From assembly GCA_001875365.1 (NCBI GenBank), contig MIYX01000003.1:1-27609 (forward strand): DNA of 27,609 nt. Direction: 5' to 3'. The stretch comes from Marine Group III euryarchaeote CG-Epi4 (GTDB lineage Archaea; Thermoplasmatota; Poseidoniia; MGIII; CG-Epi1). Both the position numbers and the translations under genes were made by a program. The notes below the pieces were generated by a model. The model was not told the DNA's origin, searched no databases, and saw nothing but the letters and a program-made list of their open reading frames with translations. Positions 1-7,030 of this stretch are shown piece by piece. Within the stretch, counting starts at the first letter, position 1. Each line of letters starts with the position of its first letter.

Positions 1-530
1 CTGAAATGATTCAACGTTTAGGTGATTTAGGACTTGTAGATTATGAAGCATACCATGGAGTGCACCTAACTAAACAAGGACAACACGTAGCTGATGTCAT
101 CGAACATAGATTTAACATTCTTGAACGGTTTTTAACTGAAATACTTGGCGTCGAAGGAGAAGAAGCTGCAGAAGTAGCTTGTAGAATGGAACACGTCCTA
201 ACAAGAGATGTTGAACATAAACTTACAACATTTTTAGGCGTAGATCCAAAAAAAGAGTCTGAACTTTTTTGTCATAAAATAAATATAGAAGAAAATGGTG
301 AACCTAAATATTTGCCATTAAGTAATTTTAATGAGGGAAAAACCGGCACAGTTAAATTAATATTCGAAGATAACGAATTATCAAAAATATTGGAAAAACA
401 AGGAATAAAACCTGGAAACAAATTAATGCTTAAAAAAACAGATAAGAATATTTACAATGTTGAAAATAGCCGAGGAAATTTTTCACTAGATAGAGATATG
501 GCTTCCAAGATAATTATTCAAAATTTATGA
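1..530 (+). CDS. DtxR/IdeR-family metal-dependent transcriptional regulator with C-terminal FeoA domain (5' end cut off)
   Basis: This is a metal-sensing repressor of the DtxR/IdeR/MntR family, which binds DNA when loaded with Fe2+ or Mn2+. The window begins inside the gene: the reading frame is open to the left edge (Glu before the ATG at 6), and the segment EMIQRLGDLGLV matches the end of the winged helix, so the ATG at 6 is internal. Counting from that Met, the dimerization/metal domain holds C58, E61 and H62 in the CxxEH pattern of the primary metal site. Cys rather than Glu there points to the iron-type (DtxR/IdeR) branch. The ancillary-site Glu is kept (E39), but the His usually four residues before it is Phe35. 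Residues about 100-174 form a FeoA/SH3-like domain. The stop overlaps the next start by ATGA, so the DsrE-like protein is probably co-translated. The family call is firm; the metal is inferred. Confidence 0.9.
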   Translation, partial: EMIQRLGDLGLVDYEAYHGVHLTKQGQHVADVIEHRFNILERFLTEILGVEGEEAAEVACRMEHVLTRDVEHKLTTFLGVDPKKESELFCHKINIEENGEPKYLPLSNFNEGKTGTVKLIFEDNELSKILEKQGIKPGNKLMLKKTDKNIYNVENSRGNFSLDRDMASKIIIQNL

Positions 531-880
531 GCTCTAAAGGAATCCTTTACATAATTATAAGCGGTGAAAACGACCATAAAAGAGCATTAGAGGCTGTGAG
601 AATGGCTGAATATCAAACTGGTGATGCCAGAAATGTAGCATTAATGCTACAAGGCGAAGGAGTTGAATGGCTAAAGGAAGGTGAAGAAGACTATAGAAAA
701 GAGATACAAACCTCTATTGGAGTTGTACATGAACTCGGTGGTGCTATTTTTCTATGCGGCTCTTCATTAAATGAAAGAGGTCTAACTTCATCCATGGGTG
801 ATTACAAATTTACAATCTCTTCAGCTGCAAAAAGAATAAGTCAAGTCGTCGATAAGGGATGGCAAATTGCGGTTTTTTAA
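527..880 (+). CDS. DsrE/DsrF-like family protein
   Basis: A small 117-residue cytoplasmic protein with a DsrE/F-like alpha/beta pattern: a hydrophobic first strand (ILYIIISG), a helix with several charged residues, the segment ALMLQGEGVEWL, and a later strand AIFLCGSS that places a single cysteine (C77) where DsrE/F proteins carry their sulfur-relay cysteine. Family members act in sulfur transfer or as small redox-related trimers, and many archaeal members have no assigned role. The start ATG overlaps the TGA of the DtxR-like regulator, indicating one transcript. Neighbouring flavodoxin and thioredoxin genes suggest a redox or iron-sulfur role, but that is inference from context. The family assignment rests on pattern only. 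Confidence 0.72.
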   Translation: MSSKGILYIIISGENDHKRALEAVRMAEYQTGDARNVALMLQGEGVEWLKEGEEDYRKEIQTSIGVVHELGGAIFLCGSSLNERGLTSSMGDYKFTISSAAKRISQVVDKGWQIAVF

Positions 881-884
881 TTTT
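873..884 (+). terminator. Oligo-T tract at the end of the DtxR-DsrE unit
   Basis: A T6 run (873-878) that includes the stop codon is followed by T4 (881-884) just past the DsrE-like stop. Archaeal polymerase often terminates at oligo-T tracts without a hairpin. Only 18 bp separate this gene from the convergent flavodoxin stop, so the signal sits where one is needed. There is no experimental support. Confidence 0.35.
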
Positions 885-898
885 AGAATACTAAATTA

Positions 899-1399
899 TT
901 AAAGTTCAGCGTGAAGTGCCTTACACCAATCTTCAATTCTTTCGTCTGTCATTTCACCTTGATTATCTTCATCTAATGATAAACCACACCATTGCCCATC
1001 TATCTCTCCTTTGGATTCATCATAATCATATCCCTCTGTGGGAGTGAAACCTAAGGCTACACCTCCGCCAGCAATCATCTTTTCGTAAACCATACCCATT
1101 CCATCTTGGAAAGTATCTGGATAACCTAATTGATCACCTTGACCAAATATTGCAAACTTTACACCATTGAAATCCATGCCATCCATATCCTCCAGAAGAT
1201 CTATCCAATCATCTTGAGCTTCACCTACATACCATGTTGAAATACCTAAAATCAAAAAGTCATACCCCAATAAATCATCTGGTTCTATTGAACTAACATC
1301 TTGAACTGAGCAATCATGCTCACTAAAGTTCTCTGAAATCAACTCTGCAGCAGTTTCAGTATTACCTGTACTTGACCCATAAAATATTCCTATTTTCAT
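899..1399 (-). CDS. fldA: Long-chain flavodoxin
   Basis: An FMN-binding electron carrier of 166 residues that can stand in for ferredoxin, typically under iron limitation. The N-terminal phosphate loop GSSTGNTE (residues 8-15) is the FMN-phosphate site. STWYVGEAQDDW carries the isoalloxazine-stacking Trp, and GQGDQLGYPDTFQD carries the second flavin loop. The insertion between the last strands (GYDYDESK to GLSLDEDNQ) marks the long-chain class, and the length is normal. The ATG at 1399 begins MKIGIFYGS as expected. It is transcribed divergently from thioredoxin across a 142-bp gap. A TATA-like stretch at 1419-1430 lies about 25 bp upstream of the ATG, suggesting a leaderless message. Proximity to an iron-type DtxR regulator makes iron control plausible but unproven. 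Confidence 0.95.
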   Translation of the reverse strand: MKIGIFYGSSTGNTETAAELISENFSEHDCSVQDVSSIEPDDLLGYDFLILGISTWYVGEAQDDWIDLLEDMDGMDFNGVKFAIFGQGDQLGYPDTFQDGMGMVYEKMIAGGGVALGFTPTEGYDYDESKGEIDGQWCGLSLDEDNQGEMTDERIEDWCKALHAEL

Positions 1400-1418
1400 G
1401 TTAATTGCCTCTTATGAG

Positions 1419-1430
1419 TTAATATTATCT
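1419..1430 (-). promoter_or_regulatory. Putative TATA element of the flavodoxin gene
   Basis: Read on the minus strand this is AGATAATATTAA, centred about 25 bp before the flavodoxin ATG. It contains the 8-bp palindrome TAATATTA (1420-1427), so a dimeric repressor could compete here. The match to an archaeal TATA box is moderate. Confidence 0.4.
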
Positions 1431-1494
1431 TGTGCTCTATTTGTAAGTTGCGTAAGATTTAAAACTATCAAAAAGGCTATAACTAGGCTCCTCA

Positions 1495-1507
1495 TACAAG
1501 GGTTGTA
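1495..1507. promoter_or_regulatory. Inverted repeat TACAA-GGG-TTGTA upstream of thioredoxin
   Basis: Perfect 5-bp arms flank a 3-bp centre, immediately upstream of the AT-rich element (1513-1524) that would serve as the thioredoxin TATA box, about 25 bp before the ATG at 1542. The same 142-bp gap also holds GTAAG twice (1443-1447 and 1452-1456) and AGGCT twice (1474-1478 and 1485-1489). An operator is possible, but short repeats of this kind also arise by chance. Confidence 0.3.
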
Positions 1508-1541
1508 GTAAGTATTTTTTTATTTTATTACGGGAAAAAAA

Positions 1542-1856
1542 ATGAGTACAATTCAAGTAACTGACACAGATTTTGAAAAAACTATTAACGATAATGAACT
1601 CGTATTAGTTGATTTTTGGGCGCCTTGGTGTGGTCCTTGCAAGGCTTTAGGTCCGGTTCTAGAAGAGATAGCCTCTGAAAATCAAAATATAGTTATCGCA
1701 AAAATGAATACTGATGAAAACCCAAATACTTCATCCGCTCATGGTATTATGTCAATACCAACAATGATGATTTTCAAAAATGGACAACTGGTAGACCGAT
1801 TAGTCGGAGCTATGCCAAAAGATGCAGTCATGCAGAAAATACAACCTCATTTTTAA
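1542..1856 (+). CDS. trxA: Thioredoxin
   Basis: A 104-residue single-domain cytoplasmic thioredoxin that reduces protein disulfides. The active site WCGPC is at residues 29-33, the buried Asp is in VLVDFW (D24), and the cis-Pro loop is SIPT (P73). It covers the whole fold with no extra domain or signal peptide. It lies divergent from flavodoxin and convergent with the GYF-domain gene, with the two stop codons interlocked by four bases. A T-rich TATA-like tract at 1513-1524 fits a leaderless or very short leader. The assignment is secure; its reductase partner is not in the window. Confidence 0.97.
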   Translation: MSTIQVTDTDFEKTINDNELVLVDFWAPWCGPCKALGPVLEEIASENQNIVIAKMNTDENPNTSSAHGIMSIPTMMIFKNGQLVDRLVGAMPKDAVMQKIQPHF

Positions 1857-2410
1857 GAATAACTAATTCTAACCTCAGAATTTGTTAATTCTTTGACTAG
1901 AGCATCTGTATCCGAACTACTTAAGTTGCAGGCAAAAGTATAAACTTCATACATTTTATGAAAGCTGCTAATTTCTACTTTCGAATAGTTATCGAAAGCC
2001 GTTATACTTACATTTAATATTTTAACTATAGGAATTCCACCTTCACGCGGTTCTCCCATTAAAATAGAAGCTATCTCTTCCTTACGGAATCCTCCTCCTT
2101 CAAGTACCAAATGATCTCCGTAAATCATTAGCCATCTTCCCTTAACTTTTACATCTTCCCAAGCCAAACTAGCTGGAAGCGGAGGGCCTTCTCTAGCTAC
2201 TTCTTCTGGTTCGCCCCAATCGTCACCATTCCAAAGATTATTTTCTAATAAAAAACCAACAGGCAACCAATCTTCACCATCCCAAAACCTTGCATCCTTT
2301 GACAATTCCCCTTTTCCTAAATCATCTACCAATCTTTTTTCAGAAATTGGTCCGTAGACTTCGTCATCCACTTTTACTAAATACTCTTGCTCAATTTCTG
2401 AATCGTTCAT
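1853..2410 (-). CDS. GYF_2-like domain protein with C-terminal PH-like region
   Basis: A 185-residue soluble protein of unknown role. Residues about 9-52 (YLVKVDDEVYGPISEKRLVDD then ARFWDGEDWLPV) resemble the GYF_2/DUF4339 module, a small peptide-binding or protein-interaction domain. Residues about 88-180 are strand-rich and end in a long helix, similar in pattern to PH-like/GRAM folds. There is no signal peptide or membrane span. It is the last gene of the seven-gene minus-strand operon, and its ATG overlaps the stop of the TSP3/transglutaminase-like gene by ATGA. Its pairing with a secreted protein gene is unexplained. The GYF_2 call is moderately secure; the PH-like call is weak. Confidence 0.6.
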   Translation of the reverse strand: MNDSEIEQEYLVKVDDEVYGPISEKRLVDDLGKGELSKDARFWDGEDWLPVGFLLENNLWNGDDWGEPEEVAREGPPLPASLAWEDVKVKGRWLMIYGDHLVLEGGGFRKEEIASILMGEPREGGIPIVKILNVSITAFDNYSKVEISSFHKMYEVYTFACNLSSSDTDALVKELTNSEVRISYS

Positions 2411-3777
2411 TTTGCCTCATAAATATATGCACTATTAGAATCTAAATCTGGCATTTCACCTAGCCTCCAACCTGGGGCAGTTGTTTCTGCGTAATAATAA
2501 CTGATTTCATCTGATGCTCCTTCATTAAGTACATAATGCACTCCTTCCGCTCCAGTAACATTAATTCCTACTGCTGCGTGTCCATACCCATCCCATGCTT
2601 CGGGTATTAATATTATGGAGGCATCGTAGCCTAAAATTTCAACTAAGGATATTAAAAGTGCTGAAGTATCCTCACAATCTCCTGTCTGATCGACTAAGGT
2701 TTCTATTGGATATCTCGGATATTCGCCAACGCCTGCAGTTACATTATCTTCAGAATATTTTAGCGATTGGGAAAAACTAAGAAAGAAATTGATTTTATGC
2801 AATAGAGAAAAATTTTGTTCGGATGACATATTATTTAGTATATTTGCTATTTCAAACAGTTCAGAATCACTAGTTGTAACAAAATTAAGATAATCTCTAT
2901 ATTCAGAAATTCTATGTGGTTGGCTAACATAATATGAATATCTTGCAGGATCAAAATTATAACTAAATTGATATTCTAGTTGACGAAATGTCCATTTGAA
3001 AGATTTAAGGTAACCAAAGTTAAAAACCTCTATTTCCAAAACTAAAACCGCATCATTCGAATCATTAGAATCATCTAAACTTCCATCTAGAGTTCCATTT
3101 GAATTAATCCAATCTTTGGCCTCTAAGTCATAAACTATAGTTTCTCTGTAACTAGAATTGGAACTACTAATATCTAATTCCTCCGAACCTCGGAATTTTA
3201 AAAAATGTGCTACAATTATGAACTCATGTAAAATCTGATTATCTGGAATATTGTACTCAAATTCCGCAGTTAGGTTAAACTTTTCTTCCCAAGGAATTGA
3301 CCAAGGATTGCCTGAATTATCAAAGCGTTTAAGTTGCTCATTTCCTTGGTATAAGAAAAAAATGAAAGGGGCCGTTTGTCTATTATTTTGCTTATCAATT
3401 AATTTAACAGTCTCAAAACTAAATTTCAATGCTAAATCATTATAAGGATCTAAATCTTCTGAATCATTGAAACCATCATTATCATCGTCTTGATCTAAGT
3501 TATCTCCTATACCATCCAAATCATTATCTGCACTTTCAAGCGGATCAAATGGGAAAAAATCATCTGAATCATTGAAGCCATCATTATCATCATCAATATC
3601 TGAATTATCGCCTATTCCATCTAAATCATTATCATTCCATTCACTAGAGTCCCTTGGAAATACATCTTCAGTATTAGGAATTCCATCTAAGTCTGCATCA
3701 TATAACATTTGATTAAGAAGGGCTCCAACCAATAGACCCACTACTAAGATAGATGATACTTTTACACTGGATTTCAT
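2407..3777 (-). CDS. Secreted TSP3-repeat protein with transglutaminase-like cysteine domain
   Basis: A 456-residue exported protein. A hydrophobic N-terminal signal or anchor (about residues 8-24) is followed by calcium-binding thrombospondin type-3-like repeats (about 27-114) with recurring DxDxDG units such as NDNDLDGIGDN and DDDNDGFND. A central region of about 230 residues is unassigned. The C-terminal part resembles a transglutaminase-like papain fold: C368 in GDCEDTSALL, H400 in GYGHAAVGI, and a possible third residue E431 in YYYAETTAPGW, where many members have Asp. It may cleave or crosslink surface proteins, which is inference. The ATG overlaps the HAD stop as TAATG and its own stop overlaps the GYF gene by ATGA, so a surface enzyme sits inside an RNA-modification operon. 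Confidence 0.8.
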   Translation of the reverse strand: MKSSVKVSSILVVGLLVGALLNQMLYDADLDGIPNTEDVFPRDSSEWNDNDLDGIGDNSDIDDDNDGFNDSDDFFPFDPLESADNDLDGIGDNLDQDDDNDGFNDSEDLDPYNDLALKFSFETVKLIDKQNNRQTAPFIFFLYQGNEQLKRFDNSGNPWSIPWEEKFNLTAEFEYNIPDNQILHEFIIVAHFLKFRGSEELDISSSNSSYRETIVYDLEAKDWINSNGTLDGSLDDSNDSNDAVLVLEIEVFNFGYLKSFKWTFRQLEYQFSYNFDPARYSYYVSQPHRISEYRDYLNFVTTSDSELFEIANILNNMSSEQNFSLLHKINFFLSFSQSLKYSEDNVTAGVGEYPRYPIETLVDQTGDCEDTSALLISLVEILGYDASIILIPEAWDGYGHAAVGINVTGAEGVHYVLNEGASDEISYYYAETTAPGWRLGEMPDLDSNSAYIYEAK

Positions 3778-4418
3778 TACAAACCTAATAATTTAGGTAA
3801 TTCACGCATGTTTGTAAAAGGTTCGGCCCCTGCTTCAATTAATTCTTCTTTTGAGCTCATTTTTACTAATCCCAATACTCGTATTCCGGCCCTAACTGAA
3901 GCTGTGACGCCTGTAATACTATCCTCAATAACTACACATTCATCTTTTGAAAACCCCATTTTATCTGCTGCATATAAGAAAAGAGCGGGATCCGGCTTCG
4001 GATTTGCTACCTCAGAGGCTGTGTAAACCCTACCTTCAAAATATTTGTAGAGGCCGGTTAATCTCAACGAATTCTCTACATGGCCTGGCCTTCCATTTGA
4101 TGCCACACATTTCGCTAGTTCCAGAGAATTCAAAACTTCAGAAATTCCGTCCATAGGCACCAAGTCATACTTGTAAGCCTCAGAAACCTTTTGCACTAGC
4201 CTAGGAACCCAATCTTCAGGCAAATCATTTCCTGACATTTCTCTCATCCCATAAACAACTGCATCTATTGTCTTACCTCCCCATAGCTTAGTTGCTTCTT
4301 CCCAAGTCATTTCTATTCCAAGCTCACCAGCCATTTCAGCTATAACTTTGTTAGTCAAAGGTTCACTATCTACTAGAGTACCATCGCAATCAAAAATAAC
4401 ACACTTAATTTTCCTCAA
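3777..4418 (-). CDS. HAD-superfamily (IA, beta-phosphoglucomutase-like) phosphatase
   Basis: A haloacid-dehalogenase-fold hydrolase, probably a small-molecule phosphatase or phosphoglucomutase-like enzyme. All four motifs are present: DCDGTLVDSE (nucleophile and acid/base Asp), ASNGR (Ser), the Lys in NPKPDP, and VVIEDS (metal-binding acids). A helical cap lies between motifs I and II. The frame is open further upstream, to an ATG at 4490, but that start would run 76 bp into truD and add a non-conserved tail. I chose the TTG at 4418, which overlaps the truD stop as TTGA and gives a 213-residue protein beginning RKIKCVIFDCDGT after the start. The substrate cannot be told from sequence. It is an operon member between truD and the TSP3 gene. 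Confidence 0.88.
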   Translation of the reverse strand: MRKIKCVIFDCDGTLVDSEPLTNKVIAEMAGELGIEMTWEEATKLWGGKTIDAVVYGMREMSGNDLPEDWVPRLVQKVSEAYKYDLVPMDGISEVLNSLELAKCVASNGRPGHVENSLRLTGLYKYFEGRVYTASEVANPKPDPALFLYAADKMGFSKDECVVIEDSITGVTASVRAGIRVLGLVKMSSKEELIEAGAEPFTNMRELPKLLGL

Positions 4419-5707
4419 TAAACTGTCACATCCGATGATTTCATTATTTCCCTTAGAAATGATGTTGCATAAGTACCCTTGTGTAACCAAAAAGTGAGAA
4501 CTGGATCATCTGAATTAAAGTCTACCTTAATATCATTATATTTTTGAAACAATGGCCTATACATACCGTAAGATGATAATTCAGGTATATCCTCAATTAT
4601 GAAGTCCTTAAATTTAACTCTAAAATCATTCATTACTTCTTTCTCCAGTTCTCCTTGCCGTCCTTTTGAAAAGTCACTGTTAGCACCTGGCAATAATCCG
4701 GCTATCCAAGCTTTCCCCTCGCTACATCTTTTCGATAATTTTGACTGATTTCTTTCTGTAACTTCGATTGTGACTCTCTGATCAGGTCCGCCGTAACCGT
4801 CTGCAGGCATAATGTAATCTCCAATTTGAGGAAGGCAGGCATCTATTCCTTCCTTAATTCGCATGTCAAGAACCCTGTTAAAAATTAAACTTTGATATCC
4901 GTGAACTAGCATCTTAGATAGGCTTTCAGGAAGTTGAAGTATAGCTCCAGTATAATCTCCTTCATTTCTAGATAAATGCCCTAAAAGTTGTCTTTCGAAC
5001 AACATATGTCGTGGAAACTTTTCAATTGATTTTGCAAAATCTTTAGTTTCCAATAGATATTCACGCCCCTCATGTCCTGCAAAATTGGGCGAACTAAGTG
5101 TAAGATAATCAAGAACAGCTCCCTCATAATCTCCTTGCACTATCTTTTCGCCTACTATATGAGTTATAGGCCTTACAGCTCCAAATCGTTGTACTCCAAA
5201 ATAATTCGGGAAAAATCCTTTTAACTCTGAAAAAATATTTTTAATATGGTTATTATTGGAAGAGTTGGTAACCTTTATCTTAAATTTATTTCCAACCAAG
5301 TTCCCTAAACGAATCGGCTTTATTGAACTATGTAGAAACTTTAATTCTATATTTTCTAGATCTATAGTAGACAAATTTTTCACTGAAGTTTTTATTGAGA
5401 AATGCTGATTGGTTATTGCTCTCTTGTCCTTAGTCCCCGCAAAACCTATAGATTTCTGACCTATGTTCAATTTACGAGATAATTCTTTTACTAAAACATG
5501 GGTATCCCAATTCTTAGCTTTAATTTTTACTATTTGGTGCTTTCCATTAGAACTATCTTGCATCCATATCCAATGAGACCTTCCAGGAATTGAGACTACT
5601 TCTTCAACAATAAAATCTTCTGACTTCTTTCTGAGCTTCCCGCCTATGCCTGACGTCTTTGAAAAAAAAGACTCTGAGCCAACTATATGTTGACTAACCA
5701 AACCCAT
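4415..5707 (-). CDS. truD: tRNA pseudouridine(13) synthase TruD
   Basis: It isomerizes a uridine to pseudouridine, position 13 in the standard tRNA reaction; archaeal members can also modify position 35. The signature GFAGTKDKRAITNQ (residues 88-101) holds the catalytic Asp, D94. NYFGVQRFG and the C-terminal TRUD insertion-domain pattern complete the fold, and KLRKKSEDFIVEE near the N-terminus is typical. At 430 residues the length is normal for archaeal TruD. The ATG follows the rpoL TGA with no gap, so translation is likely coupled. The 3' end overlaps the TTG start of the HAD gene by four bases. It belongs with Trm1 two genes upstream in the same operon. Confidence 0.95.
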   Translation of the reverse strand: MGLVSQHIVGSESFFSKTSGIGGKLRKKSEDFIVEEVVSIPGRSHWIWMQDSSNGKHQIVKIKAKNWDTHVLVKELSRKLNIGQKSIGFAGTKDKRAITNQHFSIKTSVKNLSTIDLENIELKFLHSSIKPIRLGNLVGNKFKIKVTNSSNNNHIKNIFSELKGFFPNYFGVQRFGAVRPITHIVGEKIVQGDYEGAVLDYLTLSSPNFAGHEGREYLLETKDFAKSIEKFPRHMLFERQLLGHLSRNEGDYTGAILQLPESLSKMLVHGYQSLIFNRVLDMRIKEGIDACLPQIGDYIMPADGYGGPDQRVTIEVTERNQSKLSKRCSEGKAWIAGLLPGANSDFSKGRQGELEKEVMNDFRVKFKDFIIEDIPELSSYGMYRPLFQKYNDIKVDFNSDDPVLTFWLHKGTYATSFLREIMKSSDVTVY

Positions 5708-5974
5708 TCACTTTGAAATCGCTTTAGCAGTGACTTTAATGTCTGCGATTATTTTTTCGACTGCTTTCATAACTGAAGCTTTCGGTGTACCTTTCTTTGT
5801 ACGGACATAAAATTTAGGATTATCTAGTACTATGTGACCCATGTAGTAAGAAGCGTACTCAACGTTTGAATTTGCAAGAGTGTGGTTCATAAGAGGTCCA
5901 AGTAATGTTTCACTTGCGCCATGAATCTCAAACTCTAATTCGTTTTTAGTTTTGTTTACTACTGTAACTTCCAT
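5708..5974 (-). CDS. rpoL: DNA-directed RNA polymerase subunit L (Rpb11/Rpc19-like)
   Basis: A small assembly subunit of archaeal RNA polymerase that pairs with subunit D, like the alpha dimer of bacteria. The protein starts MEVTVVNKTKNELEFEIHG and continues through SETLLGPLMNHTL and GHIVLDNPKFYVRTKKG, all characteristic of RpoL, then ends in a helix. With the ATG at 5974 it is 88 residues. A TTG at 5989 would add five residues (SDNPM follows the initiator) with no family support, so I prefer the ATG. It sits 24 bp after trm1 and directly abuts truD. Placing a polymerase subunit amid tRNA-modification genes fits general co-regulation of the expression machinery. Confidence 0.92.
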   Translation of the reverse strand: MEVTVVNKTKNELEFEIHGASETLLGPLMNHTLANSNVEYASYYMGHIVLDNPKFYVRTKKGTPKASVMKAVEKIIADIKVTAKAISK

Positions 5975-5998
5975 AGGGTTGTCGGACAAAAAGGGTCA

Positions 5999-7030
5999 TT
6001 ATAAAGATTGGGCATTTTCAATTGCTCTTATCCTCATCTCGTGGGGTGCATTTGTTTTAATTCCAATTGGCGAAAAAATACTGGTACTTGCAAAAAAACC
6101 GTCTTTTTCTAAACATTCTACGATTTTTAATTTTTTAGGAGTTTGCCCTATTTGGGCTGCCCTAGCCATATCATTTATATCAAATAAACCTGGTGGACCT
6201 TCGGATTCTTTTCTTAATATATCAAAAAATTTACCCAATTGCCCATCACAATTTTCCGGAACTAAATCTGAATCTATTATTTTTTCCATCCAAATTGGCC
6301 CTGCAGATCCTGCAGATTCTGTATCTAAAACTTCCATATCTTGATTAAGCCATTTAAGAGAAACTGGCTTTGCCTCTGTAACTTTTACAAATACACGTAA
6401 ATGATGTCCTTCAGAGTAAGATAACATAGCTTCAATACTTCTGTCATACTTTGTAGCTAATGTTTGAATCCTCCCTAATAATATCCTTGTTCCCACTTCC
6501 TTAGCTGCCACTCTCCTCATAGAATAAGCGCCGTATCTTTTAAAGCAAATTGATGGTTTGGCACCACAAAGAACTGCAGTATCTGTTGCTGCTATTCCTA
6601 AAATTCCTCCGTCATTAACATTTTCAATTATTGATTCAAGGTAAGGTGCTGGTGTGCCAAAAGGATCTACATCTATCCAATCATATTGTCTTTCCTTTAC
6701 CAGATTCTGCAAATCATCATGAAATACTTCCGATTTTAGGTTATTTAATTTTAAGTTATCCTTTATCGCTTCTACTGCTAATTTAGAAGTATCACAAAAT
6801 TCCACATCATAATTGCATTCTAACGCAAGTCTTATGCCTCTGATTCCAGAAGCTGACATCCCATCTAAAAAAATACCACTGAAGTTTAACTTTTTAGCAA
6901 ATTCTACGTTTAAATCTCTACTAAATTTCATCGAAGGATTATAGAAAACCCCTTTCTTTTTCCCCGGACCCTTATCTTTACCTGAAAGATTTGCCTTGAA
7001 CTTTACCTTACCCTCTCGGTGCTCGATCAA
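5999..7030 (-). CDS. trm1: tRNA (guanine(26)-N2)-dimethyltransferase Trm1
   Basis: It methylates guanosine 26 of tRNA using S-adenosylmethionine. Visible elements are NPSMKFSRDL (31-40), the SAM loop LDGMSASGIRGIR (55-67), the acidic strand end FCDTS, the catalytic-type motif DPFGTPAPY (122-130), AATDTAVLCG, and the C-terminal winged-helix segment GLFDINDMARAAQIGQTPK. At 343 residues it is short. The cysteine pairs that many Trm1 proteins carry just before the GPxW segment are absent (SAGSAGPIW is seen instead). The start is TTG at 7030, overlapping the THEP1 stop as TTGA; the next Met is at residue 34, inside conserved sequence. The family call is secure. Confidence 0.94.
   Translation of the reverse strand: MIEHREGKVKFKANLSGKDKGPGKKKGVFYNPSMKFSRDLNVEFAKKLNFSGIFLDGMSASGIRGIRLALECNYDVEFCDTSKLAVEAIKDNLKLNNLKSEVFHDDLQNLVKERQYDWIDVDPFGTPAPYLESIIENVNDGGILGIAATDTAVLCGAKPSICFKRYGAYSMRRVAAKEVGTRILLGRIQTLATKYDRSIEAMLSYSEGHHLRVFVKVTEAKPVSLKWLNQDMEVLDTESAGSAGPIWMEKIIDSDLVPENCDGQLGKFFDILRKESEGPPGLFDINDMARAAQIGQTPKKLKIVECLEKDGFFASTSIFSPIGIKTNAPHEMRIRAIENAQSL

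Noticed and set aside
6..530. Complete 174-residue regulator starting at the ATG at position 6
   Set aside because: The frame continues to the left edge, and the DtxR family needs about 50 more N-terminal residues for the helix-turn-helix, so the gene is truncated by the window.
1400..1541. Possible tRNA or small RNA gene in the largest intergenic gap
   Set aside because: No cloverleaf arms, no CCA-type acceptor stem and no stable long hairpin; the gap reads as a divergent promoter region with short repeats.
4419..4490. Extended N-terminus of the HAD phosphatase starting at an ATG inside truD
   Set aside because: The extra residues are not conserved in character and require a long overlap; the TTG at 4418 interlocks with the truD stop as seen at the THEP1/trm1 junction.
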